NCBI GenBank assembly: GCA_963575745.1
Contig: CAUYUJ010019941.1
Coordinates: 37,501-101,500 of the forward strand
DNA length: 64,000 bases
Reading direction: 5' to 3'
DNA from: Prorocentrum cordatum
Lineage: Eukaryota; Sar; Dinophyceae; Prorocentrales; Prorocentraceae
Below the pieces are notes generated by a model. The model searched no databases, was not told the DNA's origin, and saw only the letters and a list, made by a program, of their open reading frames with translations. Of the stretch, positions 34,486 through 44,389 are shown in pieces. The position numbers and the translations under genes were made by a program. Every line of letters starts with the position of its first letter. Positions within the stretch are counted from its first letter, which is position 1.

Positions 34486-34510
34486 GGCCGTGGCCGTCAG
34501 GCCACGGGCC
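34486..34510 (+). promoter_or_regulatory. Hairpin before PPR block B
   Basis: GGCCGTGGCC-GTCA-GGCCACGGGCC: a 10-bp stem with one bulged G. Eight bases after it the sequence runs AG|TAGTC and PPR homology starts. Confidence 0.65.
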
Positions 34511-34517
34511 AGCCCGA

Positions 34518-34631
34518 GTAGTCAGCTACAGCGCCGGGATCAGCGCGTGCGCGAAGGGCGGGCAGTGGCGGGGGGCACTGGCGCTGCTGAGCGAGATGCT
34601 GGAGGCGACGCTGGAGCCCGACGCCATCTGC
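34518..34631 (+). CDS. PPR-repeat coding block B (one unit)
   Basis: One canonical 35-residue PPR unit (VVSYSAGISACAKGGQWRGA, then LALLSEMLEATLEPDAIC). The presumed 3' splice site lies at its left edge, just after the hairpin at 34486-34510. Past LEPDAIC the reading frame continues, but only as decayed PPR sequence (CTGCGCGTGCGCGCC matching AGCGCGTGCGAG). Most likely an internal exon or exon fossil of a PPR gene running on the + strand. Transcript data would decide. Confidence 0.5.
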
Positions 34632-34799
34632 ACCGCACCTCTGGCGTCTGCGCGTGCGCGCCGCGCGCGCGGTGCGCCAGCTGCTCCCCACCGCCCAGAG
34701 AGCGCACCGCCGGCCTCCGACGGCTCCCGAACGCCCCCCGGAGGTGGCTCCCAGACGGCCTCGGGCAGCTCGGGTGCCGCTCGGGCGCTCCGGAGCGCG

Positions 34800-35560
34800 C
34801 GAGGGCGGCCCAAGAGAACCCGAAGGGAGCTCCATGACAGCCCAAGACGGCTCGACGACGGTCTGGGTGCTTCCGAAAACGACCGAACGTACATGTATAC
34901 ATGCATGTGTATATATATATATATATACACATATCACAGCTGTATCTATTGTATCTATAGAGGTGATTTGGGTTTTCGTAGGCTTCCCATGTTCTCGCCA
35001 TTTCGGGCCAAGAACGGCCCCAGACTGCTCCATGGCCATCCCAGGTTGCTCAAAGACTTTCCAGGAGGCCCGCCAAGTGCCCCAAGACAGCCCCAGAGGG
35101 CCCGAAGATTGCCCAAGAGAGGCCCAAGACAGCCTGGGCGGCCCCCAAGACAGCCCCAAGAGGACCCTAGGAGCTGCCCAACATGCACCAAAGCGAGCTC
35201 CAAGACGGCCCGAGACCCTCAGCATGGCCCCAGGACGGTCCAAGAAGCCCCCGAGACGGCCCAGGACCGAGAGGGCACCTGGAGGCTCTGGAGAGACCCC
35301 AGCGGGCCTCGACGAGGGGCCGAGGGGAGCCCAGACGACGCCCTTCCCGCAGCCCCCAATGGGCCAAGAACCCTCCGAGGACCACTCCCACCTGCCCCAG
35401 GGTCTCCCAAGACACTCCGACGGTCCACTCGGAGCTCCCACGGGGAGTGCATCCAGCCACGGCACGCCCTCGCTGTCTCTCTCGAACCCCAGAGGCCCCC
35501 CCGAGAAGCTCCAGACCCCCTAAGGCGGGCCCCAGAGCGCTCCGGGATGCCCCAGGGCCT
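34800..35560 (+). repeat. CCCAAGACGGCCC word tract with an AT palindrome
   Basis: Irregular CCCAAGA/GACGGCC words throughout. A perfect 28-bp palindrome, ATGTGT-(AT)8-ACACAT, lies at 34905-34932; it is the most AT-rich spot of the PPR region. Confidence 0.7.
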
Positions 35561-35573
35561 CCCAAGAGACTCT

Positions 35574-35740
35574 CAGGAAGAAAAGAAACACACAGACACA
35601 ATTCATCCTCGATTCCCCAGAAAATATTGGAAAATATGGGAAGTGGGCGGGAAGGCAAAAACCCAGACAATATGGGGAAATACAGGGAATATGTTTATTT
35701 GTGTGTGTGTGTTTATTTGTGTGTCCTTGGGCCCCTTCAG
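35574..35740 (+). repeat. Interspersed repeat family R165, copy 3
   Basis: Full-length copy with AACACACAGACACAATTCAT, AATATGGGAAGTGGGCGG and a doubled TTTATTTGTGTG part. Ends GGGCCCCTTCAG. Confidence 0.85.
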
Positions 35741-36411
35741 ACTCCTCCGACGGCCCCCACGGAGCTTCCAAGAGCGGTCCCAGGACCACTCCGAGACACC
35801 CCAGAGCCGCCCGCACGACTCCGGCGCTTGTCAAGAGAGTCCGACAGTGGGAGCTCCCAAGAGAGATGCCAGGACCACTTTGAGATGGCCCAGAGTCGCC
35901 CTCGAGACCTTTTTCCCACGTGCGTCCGATGAGGGGTGACGGGGGGGCCTTCTCCTCCGATCTCTTCACCCTGCCCTCACCGAGGCTCTGGCCGCTCGAG
36001 GGAGCCCAAGAGGGCACCAGAATGGTCCCAGGTGGCCCGGATGCTCCACGAGGGCACCCCAGCACGTCTAGCCCTTTCCCTTTTTCCGATTAGGGGTGAC
36101 AAGGGGGACTTTCTCCTATCTTCTCTGCCTCGGCTTCCTCCTTAGCACTCCCCCCATCTCCAGTAACCGTCGCCTCCTCTTCCTCCGCCTCCTCAGCCTC
36201 CTCCTGCAAGAGGCTGCAGCGAGACCTGACTGCGGGAAGCTTTCGATGTCACATAAACCCTCCAGGCACCGCTCCGAGATAGCCCAGACCCTCCCAAGAC
36301 ACTCGAAGACAGCCTCCAGCCCCAGAGCACAGATCCTGCAGCAAAACCTGGAGCAAGCCCGCAGGCGTAGGCGACACATCTGCGTTCGGTACCGACACCT
36401 TGACCTACCAG
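35741..36411. other. Intergenic or intronic sequence before block C
   Basis: Loose CCCAAGA words (35750-35910), a CT-rich patch (36160-36215), no gene. The last 40 bases (GACACCTTGACCTACCAGCC) match those before block D. Confidence 0.5.
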
Positions 36412-36428
36412 CCGTGGATTTTCCGCGG
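36412..36428 (+). promoter_or_regulatory. Hairpin before PPR block C
   Basis: CCGTGGA-TTT-TCCGCGG: a 7-bp stem with one G-U pair when transcribed. Followed by GTTCACACGAG|TCTGCTACAGC. Confidence 0.6.
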
Positions 36429-36438
36429 GTTCACACGA

Positions 36439-36546
36439 GTCTGCTACAGCGCTGGGATCAGCTCTTGCGAGAAGGGCGAGCAGTGGCAGTGTGCTCTGGC
36501 GCTGCTGAGCGAGATGTGGGAGGCGAAGCTGGAGCCCGACGTCATC
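36439..36546 (+). CDS. PPR-repeat coding block C (one unit)
   Basis: One PPR unit (VCYSAGISSCEKGEQWQCAL, then ALLSEMWEAKLEPDVI). It begins right after ACACGAG, a likely 3' splice site. After ATC the next half-unit is recognisable but out of frame: TGTACTGCAATTCTGG, GCGTGCGAAAGGGGCGAACAG correspond to TGCTACAGCGCTGGG, GCGTGCGAGAAGGGCGAGCAG. Either the intron starts in this decayed half-unit (GTACTG gives a GT donor) or the block is a fossil. Confidence 0.5.
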
Positions 36547-36659
36547 TGTACTGCAATTCTGGTCGTTGCGCGTGCGAAAGGGGCGAACAGTTCGCGAACT
36601 GCCCTCGAGCGCCCGCAGCGCCCGGGCGCTCTCCGACGGCTCCAGGAAGCCCCTAGGTG

Positions 36660-37260
36660 GCCCCAAGGCGGCCTCTGACAGCCCCATGACAGCCTCATAG
36701 AGCCCCCGGTGGCGCCCAAGACAGCCACCTGCCAAACAGGCACCATGCGAGCTCCAAGACGGCCCCGAGACCCTCAGCATGGCCCATGGACGGCCCAAGA
36801 GGCCCCCGAGACGGCCCAAGAAAGCCCCAAAATGTGCCAAGAGGGCCCCCAGATGCTGCGGAGAGACTGCCAGGAGGCCTCGAAGAGGGGCCGAAGAGGG
36901 TCCAGACGACAGGCTTCCCGCAGCCCCCAAGAGGCCCCCAAGACGGCCCAAGAGGGCAGCAACGTGGCCAAAAGGGGCCCCCAGAGGCTCTGGAGAGACC
37001 CCCGGGAGGCCTCGAAGAGGGTCTGGAGACAGTCCAGACGACGGGTTTCCCACAGCTCCCAACGTACCACCAAGAACCTTCCAAGGACCACTCCGATGGG
37101 CACCCTTTCGCCGTTGCTGGAACCCCAGAAGGCCCAAAGAAAGCCCCAGACCCAGACCCGAAAGACAGCCCCAGAGTCTCCCAAGAGACTCCGATTGTTC
37201 CGGCGGAGCTCCCGATAGAGCCCGCCCCCCCACCTTTCGCCAGTCGTGGCTCCCCAGTAG
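36660..37260 (+). repeat. CCCAAGACGGCCC word tract
   Basis: Dense words, with longer local repeats such as GGCTTCCCGCAGCCCCCAAG and GGGTTTCCCACAGCTCCCAA. Confidence 0.75.
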
Positions 37261-37629
37261 CCTCGAACAACGTTCATGACCCAAAACGCGGCCTGTCGAA
37301 GCTCCTGCCCCCCTTCTCCTCTCCTCTCTTCTCTTCTCTTCTCTTCTCTTCTCTTCTCTTCTCTTCTCTTCTCTTCTCTTTTCTTCTCCTCCTCCTGCTC
37401 CTCCTCCTCCTCCTCCTCCTGCTCCTCCTCCTGCTCCTCCTCCTGCTCCTCCTCCTCCTCCTCCCCCTGCTCCTGCGCCTCCTCCTCCTCCTCCTCCTCG
37501 ACGCTCCTGCCGCTCTGGGGGGACCCTCTGCTGCTTCCGGGGCCTCCGCGCTCCCGTCGTCGTTCTCTCCCCGCTCCGCCCCGAGCCGCCCTCCCACCGA
37601 GCTCCAGCCGCTCCGGGGCCCCCACGCAT
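37261..37629 (+). repeat. (CTTCT)n and (CTC)n repeats
   Basis: A pentanucleotide run CTTCT/TCTCT at about 37320-37385 is followed by CTCCTGCTCCTCCTC repeats to 37500, then mixed GC-rich sequence. Confidence 0.9.
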
Positions 37630-37749
37630 CAGGAGGGAAGAAAGCACACAGACACAACTAGTCGTCGATTCCCCAGAAAATATGGGAAAATATGGGAAGG
37701 GAGGGGGAAGACAGAAGCCCAGAAAATATGCGAAAATATGGGGAATATT
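37630..37749 (+). repeat. Interspersed repeat family R165, copy 4 (3'-truncated)
   Basis: Begins AGGAGGGAAGAAAGCACACA and stops after ATATGGGGAATATTAG, where the D200 repeat begins. The TTTATTTGTGTG...CCCCTTCAG end is missing. Confidence 0.85.
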
Positions 37750-37941
37750 AGCCAGGGCGCCAGATCCTGCAGGATCCTGCGAAGACCCGGGTCAGCGAGC
37801 CGCTCCTGGCCGCGAGGCGGCCGCGCATATTGGCTGACCCGGGTTTGCGAAGACCTGCGTTGCAGTTGTTTTTTCCTGCATTGCAGATTTTGGTTTCCTG
37901 CTGACCCGGGTCTGGATTGACCCGGGTCAGAAGATCCCCGA
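37749..37941 (+). repeat. Dispersed repeat D200, copy 2
   Basis: Close match to 24801-25000, joined without spacer to the truncated R165 copy, so one probably inserted into or recombined with the other. Confidence 0.8.
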
Positions 37942-37950
37942 CGGAGCCGA

Positions 37951-38148
37951 CACTCAGCATCGTTTGACCGACCCCCCTCCCCATCCTCATCCCCTTCGAG
38001 ACCCCCACCAAATTGCCACCCCAGTGGGGGATGCACCCCTCGAAACCCGGAGGTGACGGCCCATGTCCCCATCCAGGGGGGTAAATCGGCCAGTGGGGCC
38101 CAGGCCGCGCCGCTGGGGATGGGGGTGGGATAATCGATGCTCAGACAC
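37951..38148. mobile_element. Fold-back MITE family M4, copy 2
   Basis: The left end CACTCAGCATCGTTTGACC pairs with GATAATCGATGCTCAGACAC at the right. The centre matches 25761-25937. It ends within 15 bp of the hairpin of PPR block D. Confidence 0.75.
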
Positions 38149-38161
38149 CTCGACATGCCAG

Positions 38162-38181
38162 CCGTGGTTTCTCTTCCACGG
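38162..38181 (+). promoter_or_regulatory. Hairpin before PPR block D
   Basis: CCGTGG-(8 nt)-CCACGG, a perfect 6-bp stem, followed by GTTCACACGAG|TCTGCTACAGC as in block C. Confidence 0.6.
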
Positions 38182-38191
38182 GTTCACACGA

Positions 38192-38449
38192 GTCTGCTAC
38201 AGCGGTGGGGTCAGCGCGTGCGAGAAGGGCGAGCAGTGGCAGCGGGCGCTGGCGCTGCTCAGCGAGATATGGGAGGCGAAACTGGAGCCCAACGTCATCA
38301 GCTACAGCGCTGGGATCAGCGCGTGCGTGAAGGGTGCCCAGTGGCAGCGGGCACTGGCGCTGCTAAGCGAGATAGGAGATCTGAAGTTGGAGGCCGACGT
38401 CATTCCTTCTTACAATGCAGGGGCCCGCGCGCGTCAGGAGGTGCTGTGA
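38192..38449 (+). CDS. PPR-repeat coding block D (two units)
   Basis: Two consecutive 35-residue PPR units (VCYSGGVSACEKGEQWQRAL and ISYSAGISACVKGAQWQRAL) ending LEADVIPSYNAGARARQEVL and a TGA stop at 38447-38449. The tail is a decayed third unit kept in frame (SYNAG.R.R.E from SYNAGISACEKG). The start is not an ATG and lies at the presumed splice site after ACACGAG. It could be the last exon of a short PPR gene. Confidence 0.55.
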   Translation, partial: VCYSGGVSACEKGEQWQRALALLSEIWEAKLEPNVISYSAGISACVKGAQWQRALALLSEIGDLKLEADVIPSYNAGARARQEVL

Positions 38450-38549
38450 ATCAGTATACGTTTTCGGACTCAGAGATGCCCCGCGAGGCCGAACGGTGTC
38501 CCCGAGGCAGCTCGGACAACCCTGCGGGCCTCGGGCTACGCCTTGCATA

Positions 38550-38720
38550 TGCGGCCCAACAGAGCCCAAAGACGGCCGAACAGGCGCCCAAGACGGCCTC
38601 AAGACGGCCTTAGTTCGCTTGACGACGGCTCAAGAGGTCCCCAAAACGTCCCAAGAGAGGTTCAAAGGGGTCTCCAAGACAGCCCCGAAGTGCCCGAAGT
38701 CGTTCCACAACTGTTGGAAC
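38550..38720 (+). repeat. CCCAAGACGGCCC word tract
   Basis: Short tract of the same degenerate word family, following block D. Confidence 0.65.
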
Positions 38721-38840
38721 ACGTACATCATTAACAGATTTGCTGTTCTCGATGTTCACAGCGACCCAGCATGCCTTAGAGGCCACCCGAATTCTCCCAA
38801 GACAGCCTCAGATGCCCCCCATGAGAGTCCCGAGACGGCC

Positions 38841-39028
38841 CAAGAGGTCACCGCCCACCAAACCACCCCAACCCAACCCGAAGGCCACGATTTGCCCTCC
38901 ATTTCCAGTGGGGGGGGGTCGGGGAACATCGAAAAAACACATGGAACTCGTACCCCCCCCAACCCGAAATTCGGGTCAAGTTCGGGTCTTCGGGTTGGGT
39001 TGGGGTGGTTTGGTAGGTAGTCAAGAGG
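38841..39028. mobile_element. Fold-back MITE family M2, copy 2
   Basis: Arms CACCAAACCACCCCAACCC / GGGTTGGGTTGGGGTGGTTT enclose a TCGGGTCTTCGGG centre. CAAGAGGT occurs on both sides (38841-38848 and 39022-39029) and may be a target duplication, though the surrounding word tract is itself rich in CAAGAGG. Confidence 0.75.
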
Positions 39029-39850
39029 TGCCCAAGACGGCCCAGCAGGGCCAGGAGCCGCCCAAGAGAGGGAATTCGAAATGGCATGTCGCGCCCTACG
39101 CCCCAAGATGATCCCCGAGACCACCAGCAGGCTTCCACGAGGCCGGCCTAAAGCCTCGGGAGGCCCCCGAGACGCCCCAACCAAGCCCTGAGGCCACGAC
39201 GGGCAGGAAGGGGGCCACGACGGGCGACAGCGGGGCCACGAAGGGCATGCGCATGGGCGGCCATCTCATAGATTTCCATTCGGTTTTGAAGGACGGTCAC
39301 GCTCTCGCCGTGTTGGACCAAGAGCGGCCCCAGACGGCTCCTGGACCCTGTCAGACCGCTTCACGACGGCCCAACAGGCCCCAGGCCCCTAAGACGGCTC
39401 CACGACGGCCCAACAGGCGCCAAAGACGGCCCAAAAGGCACTCGAGGCAGCCCCAACAGCTATCCCAAACAGCCCAGGACCGCCCCAAGACGGCCCAAGA
39501 GCGACCCAAGACGACCCCAAACGGCCCCAAGGCGGCCCAAGAGGCAGCCAGGACGGCCCCAACTTGTCCCAAGATTGTCTCAGAGGCACCCAGGACGGTC
39601 CAAAAGGGCCCCTAAGAGGTCCCCAGGAGGCCGAAAAGAAGCCCCAAGTGCCCTTCAAACGGCCCCCCGGGAGGCCCCCAGTGGCTTCAAAGCCGCTTCG
39701 AACAGAGGGGAGCGGACGAGAGGCGAGAGACGACGCGCCCAAGGACTAACACTGAGCTCAGCCCAAGCCGCAGGTGACGCCGAACGTCATCCTGAGAGCC
39801 GCTCGGCACCTTCGCCGCCCCGACCGCGCAAGCAATTTCTTAGAACGTGT
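39029..39850 (+). repeat. CCCAAGACGGCCC word tract
   Basis: Continues to about 39680. The last 170 bases before the hairpin are unassigned. Confidence 0.65.
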
Positions 39851-39867
39851 CGCCGCCATAGGCCGCG
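39851..39867 (+). promoter_or_regulatory. Hairpin before PPR block E
   Basis: CGCCGCC-ATA-GGCCGCG: a 7-bp stem with one C-C mismatch. It is followed by the GGTCAGCCCTGGTC version of the shared 3' sequence. Confidence 0.45.
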
Positions 39868-39878
39868 GGTCAGCCCTG

Positions 39879-39986
39879 GTCTGCTACAGCGCTGGGATCA
39901 GCGCGTGCGAGAAGGGCGAGCAGTGGCCGCGGGCGCTGGCGCTGCTGAGCGAGATGCGGAAGGCGAGGCTGGAGCCCAACGTCATC
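39879..39986 (+). CDS. PPR-repeat coding block E (one unit)
   Basis: One PPR unit (VCYSAGISACEKGEQWPRAL, then ALLSEMRKARLEPNVI). The presumed splice position reads GG rather than AG (CCCTGG|TCTGC), so this block may be spliced elsewhere (GGGTCAG|CCC) or be dead. Downstream ATCTGTACCCTGG has a possible GT donor. No decayed extra unit is obvious. Confidence 0.45.
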
Positions 39987-40240
39987 TGTACCCTGGCCTG
40001 CTCCTCCTCTTCCCTCCTCGACGCTCCGGCAGCTTGGGGGGCCCTCGGCTGCTTCCGGGGCCTCTCCGCTCCTGTCTCCGTTCTCCCCGCTCCTCCCCTG
40101 ACCGCCTTCCTTCCGAGCTCCAGCCGCGCTGGGGCCCCCACACAGCCGGTTCGGGGTGACGGAGGGGACACGCCGACATTTCGGCGTCGGCGACACGTGT
40201 GCTTTCTGCGGCCGCGCTCGGGACCGACAGCATGAGCTGC

Positions 40241-40295
40241 CAGCCGTGGACGTTTTTTTCCCCGGTTTCACATGAGTCTCTACTTTATTGCAGTC
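40241..40295 (+). pseudogene. Decayed PPR block entry site
   Basis: CAGCCGTGGA and GGTTTCACATGAGTCTCTAC match the sequence before blocks C and D, but the stem has decayed. The PPR part stops after CTACTTTATTGCAG, where a MITE arm starts. Confidence 0.5.
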
Positions 40296-40492
40296 ATCGG
40301 GAGCGGCCAAGAGGGGGGTGATAACTTAGGAGGGGGTGGATATCATGGTGGGGGCCATGATATTTCCTCAGATTTCCTGGCGCCTCTTCTCATTTCATAA
40401 CGTCCCTGGCCCCCCCCTGGGCCGCGCACATGCCGCGGGCCATGATTTGCACCTCCCCCTCTTTGGCGCTCCCCTCTTGGCCGCCCCCGAAG
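40296..40492. mobile_element. MITE-like inverted-repeat element
   Basis: The ends CGGGAGCGGCCAAGAGGGG and CCCCTCTTGGCCGCCCCCGA are inverted repeats. The interior shares GGGGCCATGATAT and CCTGGGCCGCGCAC with 13704-13870. It sits exactly after the decayed PPR entry site. Confidence 0.7.
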
Positions 40493-40539
40493 TCTATATT
40501 ATATGGCCGGAGGAACCGCGTGCCGGAAGGAAATCCAGC

Positions 40540-41960
40540 CAAATGATTAGAAACGGCTCCGAGACGCTCCGGAGGCCGCCCCGACGGCCCAAAGACGGCT
40601 CCGAGCCGCTCAAGATGCCCCGAAGGCGGCCCAAGAGGGCCCCGAGACGCGCAATGATCCGGCCAAGACGCCCAAGATTGGCCCAAGACGGCCCAAGAGC
40701 TCCCCAAGACGGCCCAATAGGCCTCCCAAGAGGCCTCCCAAGAGAGCCCCGAGATGCCAAAATCGTTGATTTTCATGTGTTTTTCCTAGGTTTTTTGCTT
40801 CCTCGCTTTTTCGGCTTCCCGACGCTCCGAACACCCCCCCCCAGAGGCATCCAAGACCGCTCCAAGACGGTCGAAGAGGTCCCTAAGAGGACCCCAAGAC
40901 GGTCTAAGAGGGCCCCAAGACGGTCCAAGGCGGCCCCAGGACGGCCCCAGAGGCGCCCAAGACAGGCCAACGGGACCCCAAGATGGCCCGAAGAGCGGCC
41001 CAAGACGGCTCCAAGACGGCCCGAGGACCGCCCAAGAAGGCCCTAGGGGGCCCCAAGACAGCCCAAGGGGCGCGATAGAAGGGCCCAGAGAGGCCCAAGA
41101 GGCCCCCAGGAGCCCAAAAGAGGTCCCCAAGAGGTCCCACGGGGCTTAAAGACGCCCCGGGCGGCTCCAGAGAGGCTCCAGAGGCCCCAAGAGGCCCCCA
41201 AGACAGCTCAAGGAGCCCAGGCCTGCAAGAGTATTCCCCGAGGGCCCCGAGCAGCCAAAATCATCCACTTTACGACGGTTTGGAAAGGATTTTGGCATTC
41301 TCGCCTTTTCCGCTTTCCGACGCTCGAAGACGGCCCAAGAGGCCTCCAAGAGCGCCCCAGAACGGCCCAAGAGGCTTTCAAGGGCGCCCCAAGACAGCCC
41401 AAGAGGGCCCCAAGACGACCCAAGAGACGCTCAAGACGGCCCACGAGGGCCCGAAGACAGACCCAAGAGGGGACCGAGAGGAGGACCACTGACTGAAAAT
41501 CCGAGCCTTCCGCCCCAAGAGGGCGCCAGGAGGCCCAAACAGGCCCCCAAGAGGCCCCAAGGGGCCGCCAAGAACCCCCCGAAGAGGCCCCAGGAGGCTC
41601 CCAAGGAACCCCAACGAGGCCCCAACAAAGGCCGCCACGGACCCAGCACAACCCAAGGCGCGCTGCGACGGCTCAAGACGGCCCCAAGACAGCCCCAAGA
41701 GGGTGCCAAGACGGCCCCGGCCGGGCCCAGGACGGCCCAAGGAGGCGCACAGGAGGGGCCCAAGACGACTCCAAGGCGGCCCCCTCACGGCCCCAGACGG
41801 CTCCAAGACAGCCCCACGGCAGTGCCAACAAGGACCCCGATGGGCCCAGGACGGCCTACGGACGCGCCCATGAGGGCCCATGAGGGGCCCACGACGAACC
41901 AAGACGGCCCCATCACGGCAAACGGCGCCCTCAAGACGGGCCTAGACGGCTCCAAGACGG
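40540..41960 (+). repeat. Longest CCCAAGACGGCCC word tract (1.4 kb)
   Basis: Nearly continuous words (CCCAAGACGGCCCAAGAGG, CCCCAAGACAGCCC). Phase is irregular, so it is not a simple satellite. Inserts that repeat each other lie at about 40750-40830 and 41255-41325 (CCAAAATCGTTGATTTTCAT-like, then CTCGCCTTTTCC-like). Relatives of the same insert recur at 43190-43265 and 44640-44700. Confidence 0.8.
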
Positions 41961-41984
41961 CCCTTTGAGGGAGCAAACGCGGCC

Positions 41985-42450
41985 CCACACCCTTCGGGTG
42001 AACACTTGGGGGGTTGGCAGCTTGCGACAAGTCTCCCACATTCATTGTCCTGCCCCATTCTGTTCGCCTGGAGGCCTCCCCCAACCCTGTGGGCGAACAA
42101 GAGGAAACCCAGCGGGCCGCCAACCCTGGGGCCCGTGGGCCCCGCGCCGCTTGGGCAGAAGACGAACGCCGGGTCTGACAGGCCAGCTACCGCCCCCCTT
42201 AGCCCGATATGCTGTGCCATTCTGTTCCCCCAGGGGCCTTGGCAAACTCTTCGGGCCAACCAGACCGGACCCCTGGGACAGCAGCCAATCGATATGACCC
42301 ACCACGGACTTCTCGGCACTCTTCGGACGAGCACCTGGGGGGCTCAGGAGATTCGGACAAGTCTTCCCCATTCCTTGCCCTGTGCCGTTCTGTTCGCCCG
42401 AAGGCCTCCACAGACCCTCTGGGCGAACATAATGGGACATGGCGAACAAA
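41985..42450 (+). repeat. Three repeats of a 170-bp unit with TTCGCC/GGCGAA ends
   Basis: TTCTGTTCGCC.GGAGGCCTCC ... TGTGGGCGAACA lies at about 42058-42102. Related segments lie at about 42219-42262 (decayed) and 42398-42442. Each contains an inverted TGTTCGCC/GGGCGAACA pair. No protein recognised. Confidence 0.6.
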
Positions 42451-42889
42451 CCCTCCCGTTGGCGGCGATGCGACTGGATCGCGCCATCAAGGCGTGCCCG
42501 GAGGTGATGGCCGACCCAACAGCGGTTTCTCTTCAGAGTTCACTGGATTTCAAATTTTCTTGAAGCTCTCTTGGGCCCTCCCTGTAGATCCTTGCGAGCC
42601 TCCCCGGCGCTTTCGGTGGCTTTCCCCGATGGCCTCCCGAGCCTTTCCCCGGGCACTCCTGAGACGCCTCAGATGGGCTTCGACTTCGACGCACATCCCC
42701 GAGAGACTTCGACACTGCCCTCAATAGGAAGGGGGTGAACGAGCAGTGCGCTGGGGCCAAGCTGCTGGAGCGCTGCAAGAGCTCGGACACGAAGGCGCGG
42801 TCTCGCTGCCGCCGCCCGAGCCGCCGCCGTGTTTATAGATTTTCGGTACAATCTGCGCCGTTCCTCCGAGAACCATTCCAGAAAGATGT
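42451..42889. other. Unassigned sequence before decayed block F
   Basis: No gene or repeat recognised. Confidence 0.4.
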
Positions 42890-42950
42890 CGTGGACGGAG
42901 TCCACGGGTCAGCCCTAGTCTCTACTACATTGCAGGGCCCAGTGCGTACC
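42890..42950 (+). pseudogene. Decayed PPR block F with intact hairpin
   Basis: CGTGGAC-GGA-GTCCACG (42890-42906) is a perfect 7-bp stem. GGTCAGCCCTAG|TCTCTAC follows. PPR homology then survives only as TACATTGCAGGGCCC, AGTGCGTACCAGAAGG, compared with TACAACGCTGGGATC, AGCGCGTGCGAGAAGG. Confidence 0.6.
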
Positions 42951-43079
42951 AGAAGGGCGCAGGATCAAGTGACCAATAATCGCCCCGGGCTGGCCCCGGG
43001 CCGCCCCGGGCCGCCCAGGCAGGCTCCAGGACACGCCGAGAGGGCCCCCAGAAGCCCCCAAGACGGCCCCGGAGAGCCC

Positions 43080-43780
43080 CGGCACGCTTAAAGATGGGCC
43101 CAAGACGCCCGAGATTCGCCCCAGACGGCCCAAGAGGCGTCCAAGACGCCCGAAGAGGCCTCCCAAGAGGCCTCCCAAGAGGGCCCCGAGCGACAGAAAT
43201 CGTCGATTTCTATTGTGTTTTTCGATGTTTTCGGCCTCCTCGCCTCTTCGGCTTCCCGACGCTCCAAGACGGCCCAAGAAGTCCCCCAGACCGCTCCAAG
43301 ACGGCCGAAGAGGACCCCAAGAGAGCCCCAAGACGGGCCAGGAGGGCCCCAAGACGGTCCCAAGACGCGCCAGGACGGCCCCAGGACGGCCCAGGAGGCG
43401 CCCAAGACGGCCCAAGAGGCACCCAAGACGGCCCCAGGAGCGGCCCAAGACGGCCCAAGACAGGCCAAGAGGCGCCGAGGCGGGCCTCAGACGGCCCCAA
43501 GACGGCCCAAGAGGCACCCAAGACGGCCCGAGAGGGCCCTAAGAGCCCCCCCGGGAGGCCCAAAAGAAGGCCGAAGAGGCTCCGAAACGGCCCCCACGAA
43601 GCCTTCAGTGCTTCAGAATTCCCTCCAGGAGCGGGGGAGCGGACGAGAGGCGACAGGCATATCGCAGGCAAAAACGCCCCAAGAGATCCCCAAACGGCCC
43701 CCACGAAGCCCTAAGTGGCCTCAGAATTGCTTCCAGGAGGGGGGGAGCGGACGAGAGGCGACCGGCATCTCGAAGGCACA
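43080..43780 (+). repeat. CCCAAGACGGCCC word tract
   Basis: Dense words with two near-copies of a segment ending GGGGGAGCGGACGAGAGGCG (about 43630 and 43740), which also occurs near 31560 and 39700. Confidence 0.75.
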
Positions 43781-43894
43781 AAAGAACAATGTTGGACGCT
43801 CCGAGGGCCTTCGATGTTTCTCTGTTGGGGAGAGTCGTCGTAGGATCGACGATTGCCGACCGAGGGCATGGAGAATCGAGCGAAAGAGGAGGAG

Positions 43895-43965
43895 AAGGTG
43901 GAAGAGGAGGAGGCGGAGGAGGAGGAGGAGGCGGAGGAGGAGGAGGAGGGGGAGGAAGCAGCAGG
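43895..43965 (+). repeat. (GGA)n tract
   Basis: GGA/GGC triplets, about 70 bp. Confidence 0.9.
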
Positions 43966-44135
43966 ACCTCCGAGCAGCAGCAGCAGCTGAGGAACACAGG
44001 AGAGCAGGAGGTCCTGGAGGGTGTGGAGAGCGCCTTCAACTGGCCATCGTGGTCAAGGACGCGAACTGCGTCGGGCCCTGCAGCCGCACCCCCCCGCGCT
44101 TGCCCAGAGACCCCTCGCCACGTCGAGCTGATGTC

Positions 44136-44150
44136 GTGGACGGAGTCCAC
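44136..44150 (+). promoter_or_regulatory. Hairpin before PPR block G
   Basis: GTGGAC-GGA-GTCCAC: a perfect 6-bp stem, identical to that of decayed block F, followed by AGGTCTGCCCTAG|TCAGCTAC. Confidence 0.65.
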
Positions 44151-44162
44151 AGGTCTGCCCTA

Positions 44163-44270
44163 GTCAGCTACAACGCTGGGATCAGCGCGTGCGAGAAGGG
44201 TGAGCAGTGGCAGCGGGCTCTATCGCTGCTCAGCGAGATGTGTGAGTCGAAGCTGCAGCCAACCGTTATC
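44163..44270 (+). CDS. PPR-repeat coding block G (one unit)
   Basis: One PPR unit (VSYNAGISACEKGEQWQRAL, then SLLSEMCESKLQPTVI). It starts at CCCTAG|TC, the likely 3' splice site. After ATC the decayed half-unit CTCACATGCGGCTGGC, CCGCGTGCCAGGAGG follows. Probably an internal exon of the same + strand PPR locus as block I, or a fossil. Confidence 0.5.
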
Positions 44271-44389
44271 TCTCACATGCGGCTGGCAGCCCCGCGTGCC
44301 AGGAGGGAGGGCACCGAGACGCGACTGCAGTCTCCGAGTACCGGCGGGCCCCGCCAGGTTTCGAGACGGTCCCACAGGGCTCGAGACGC

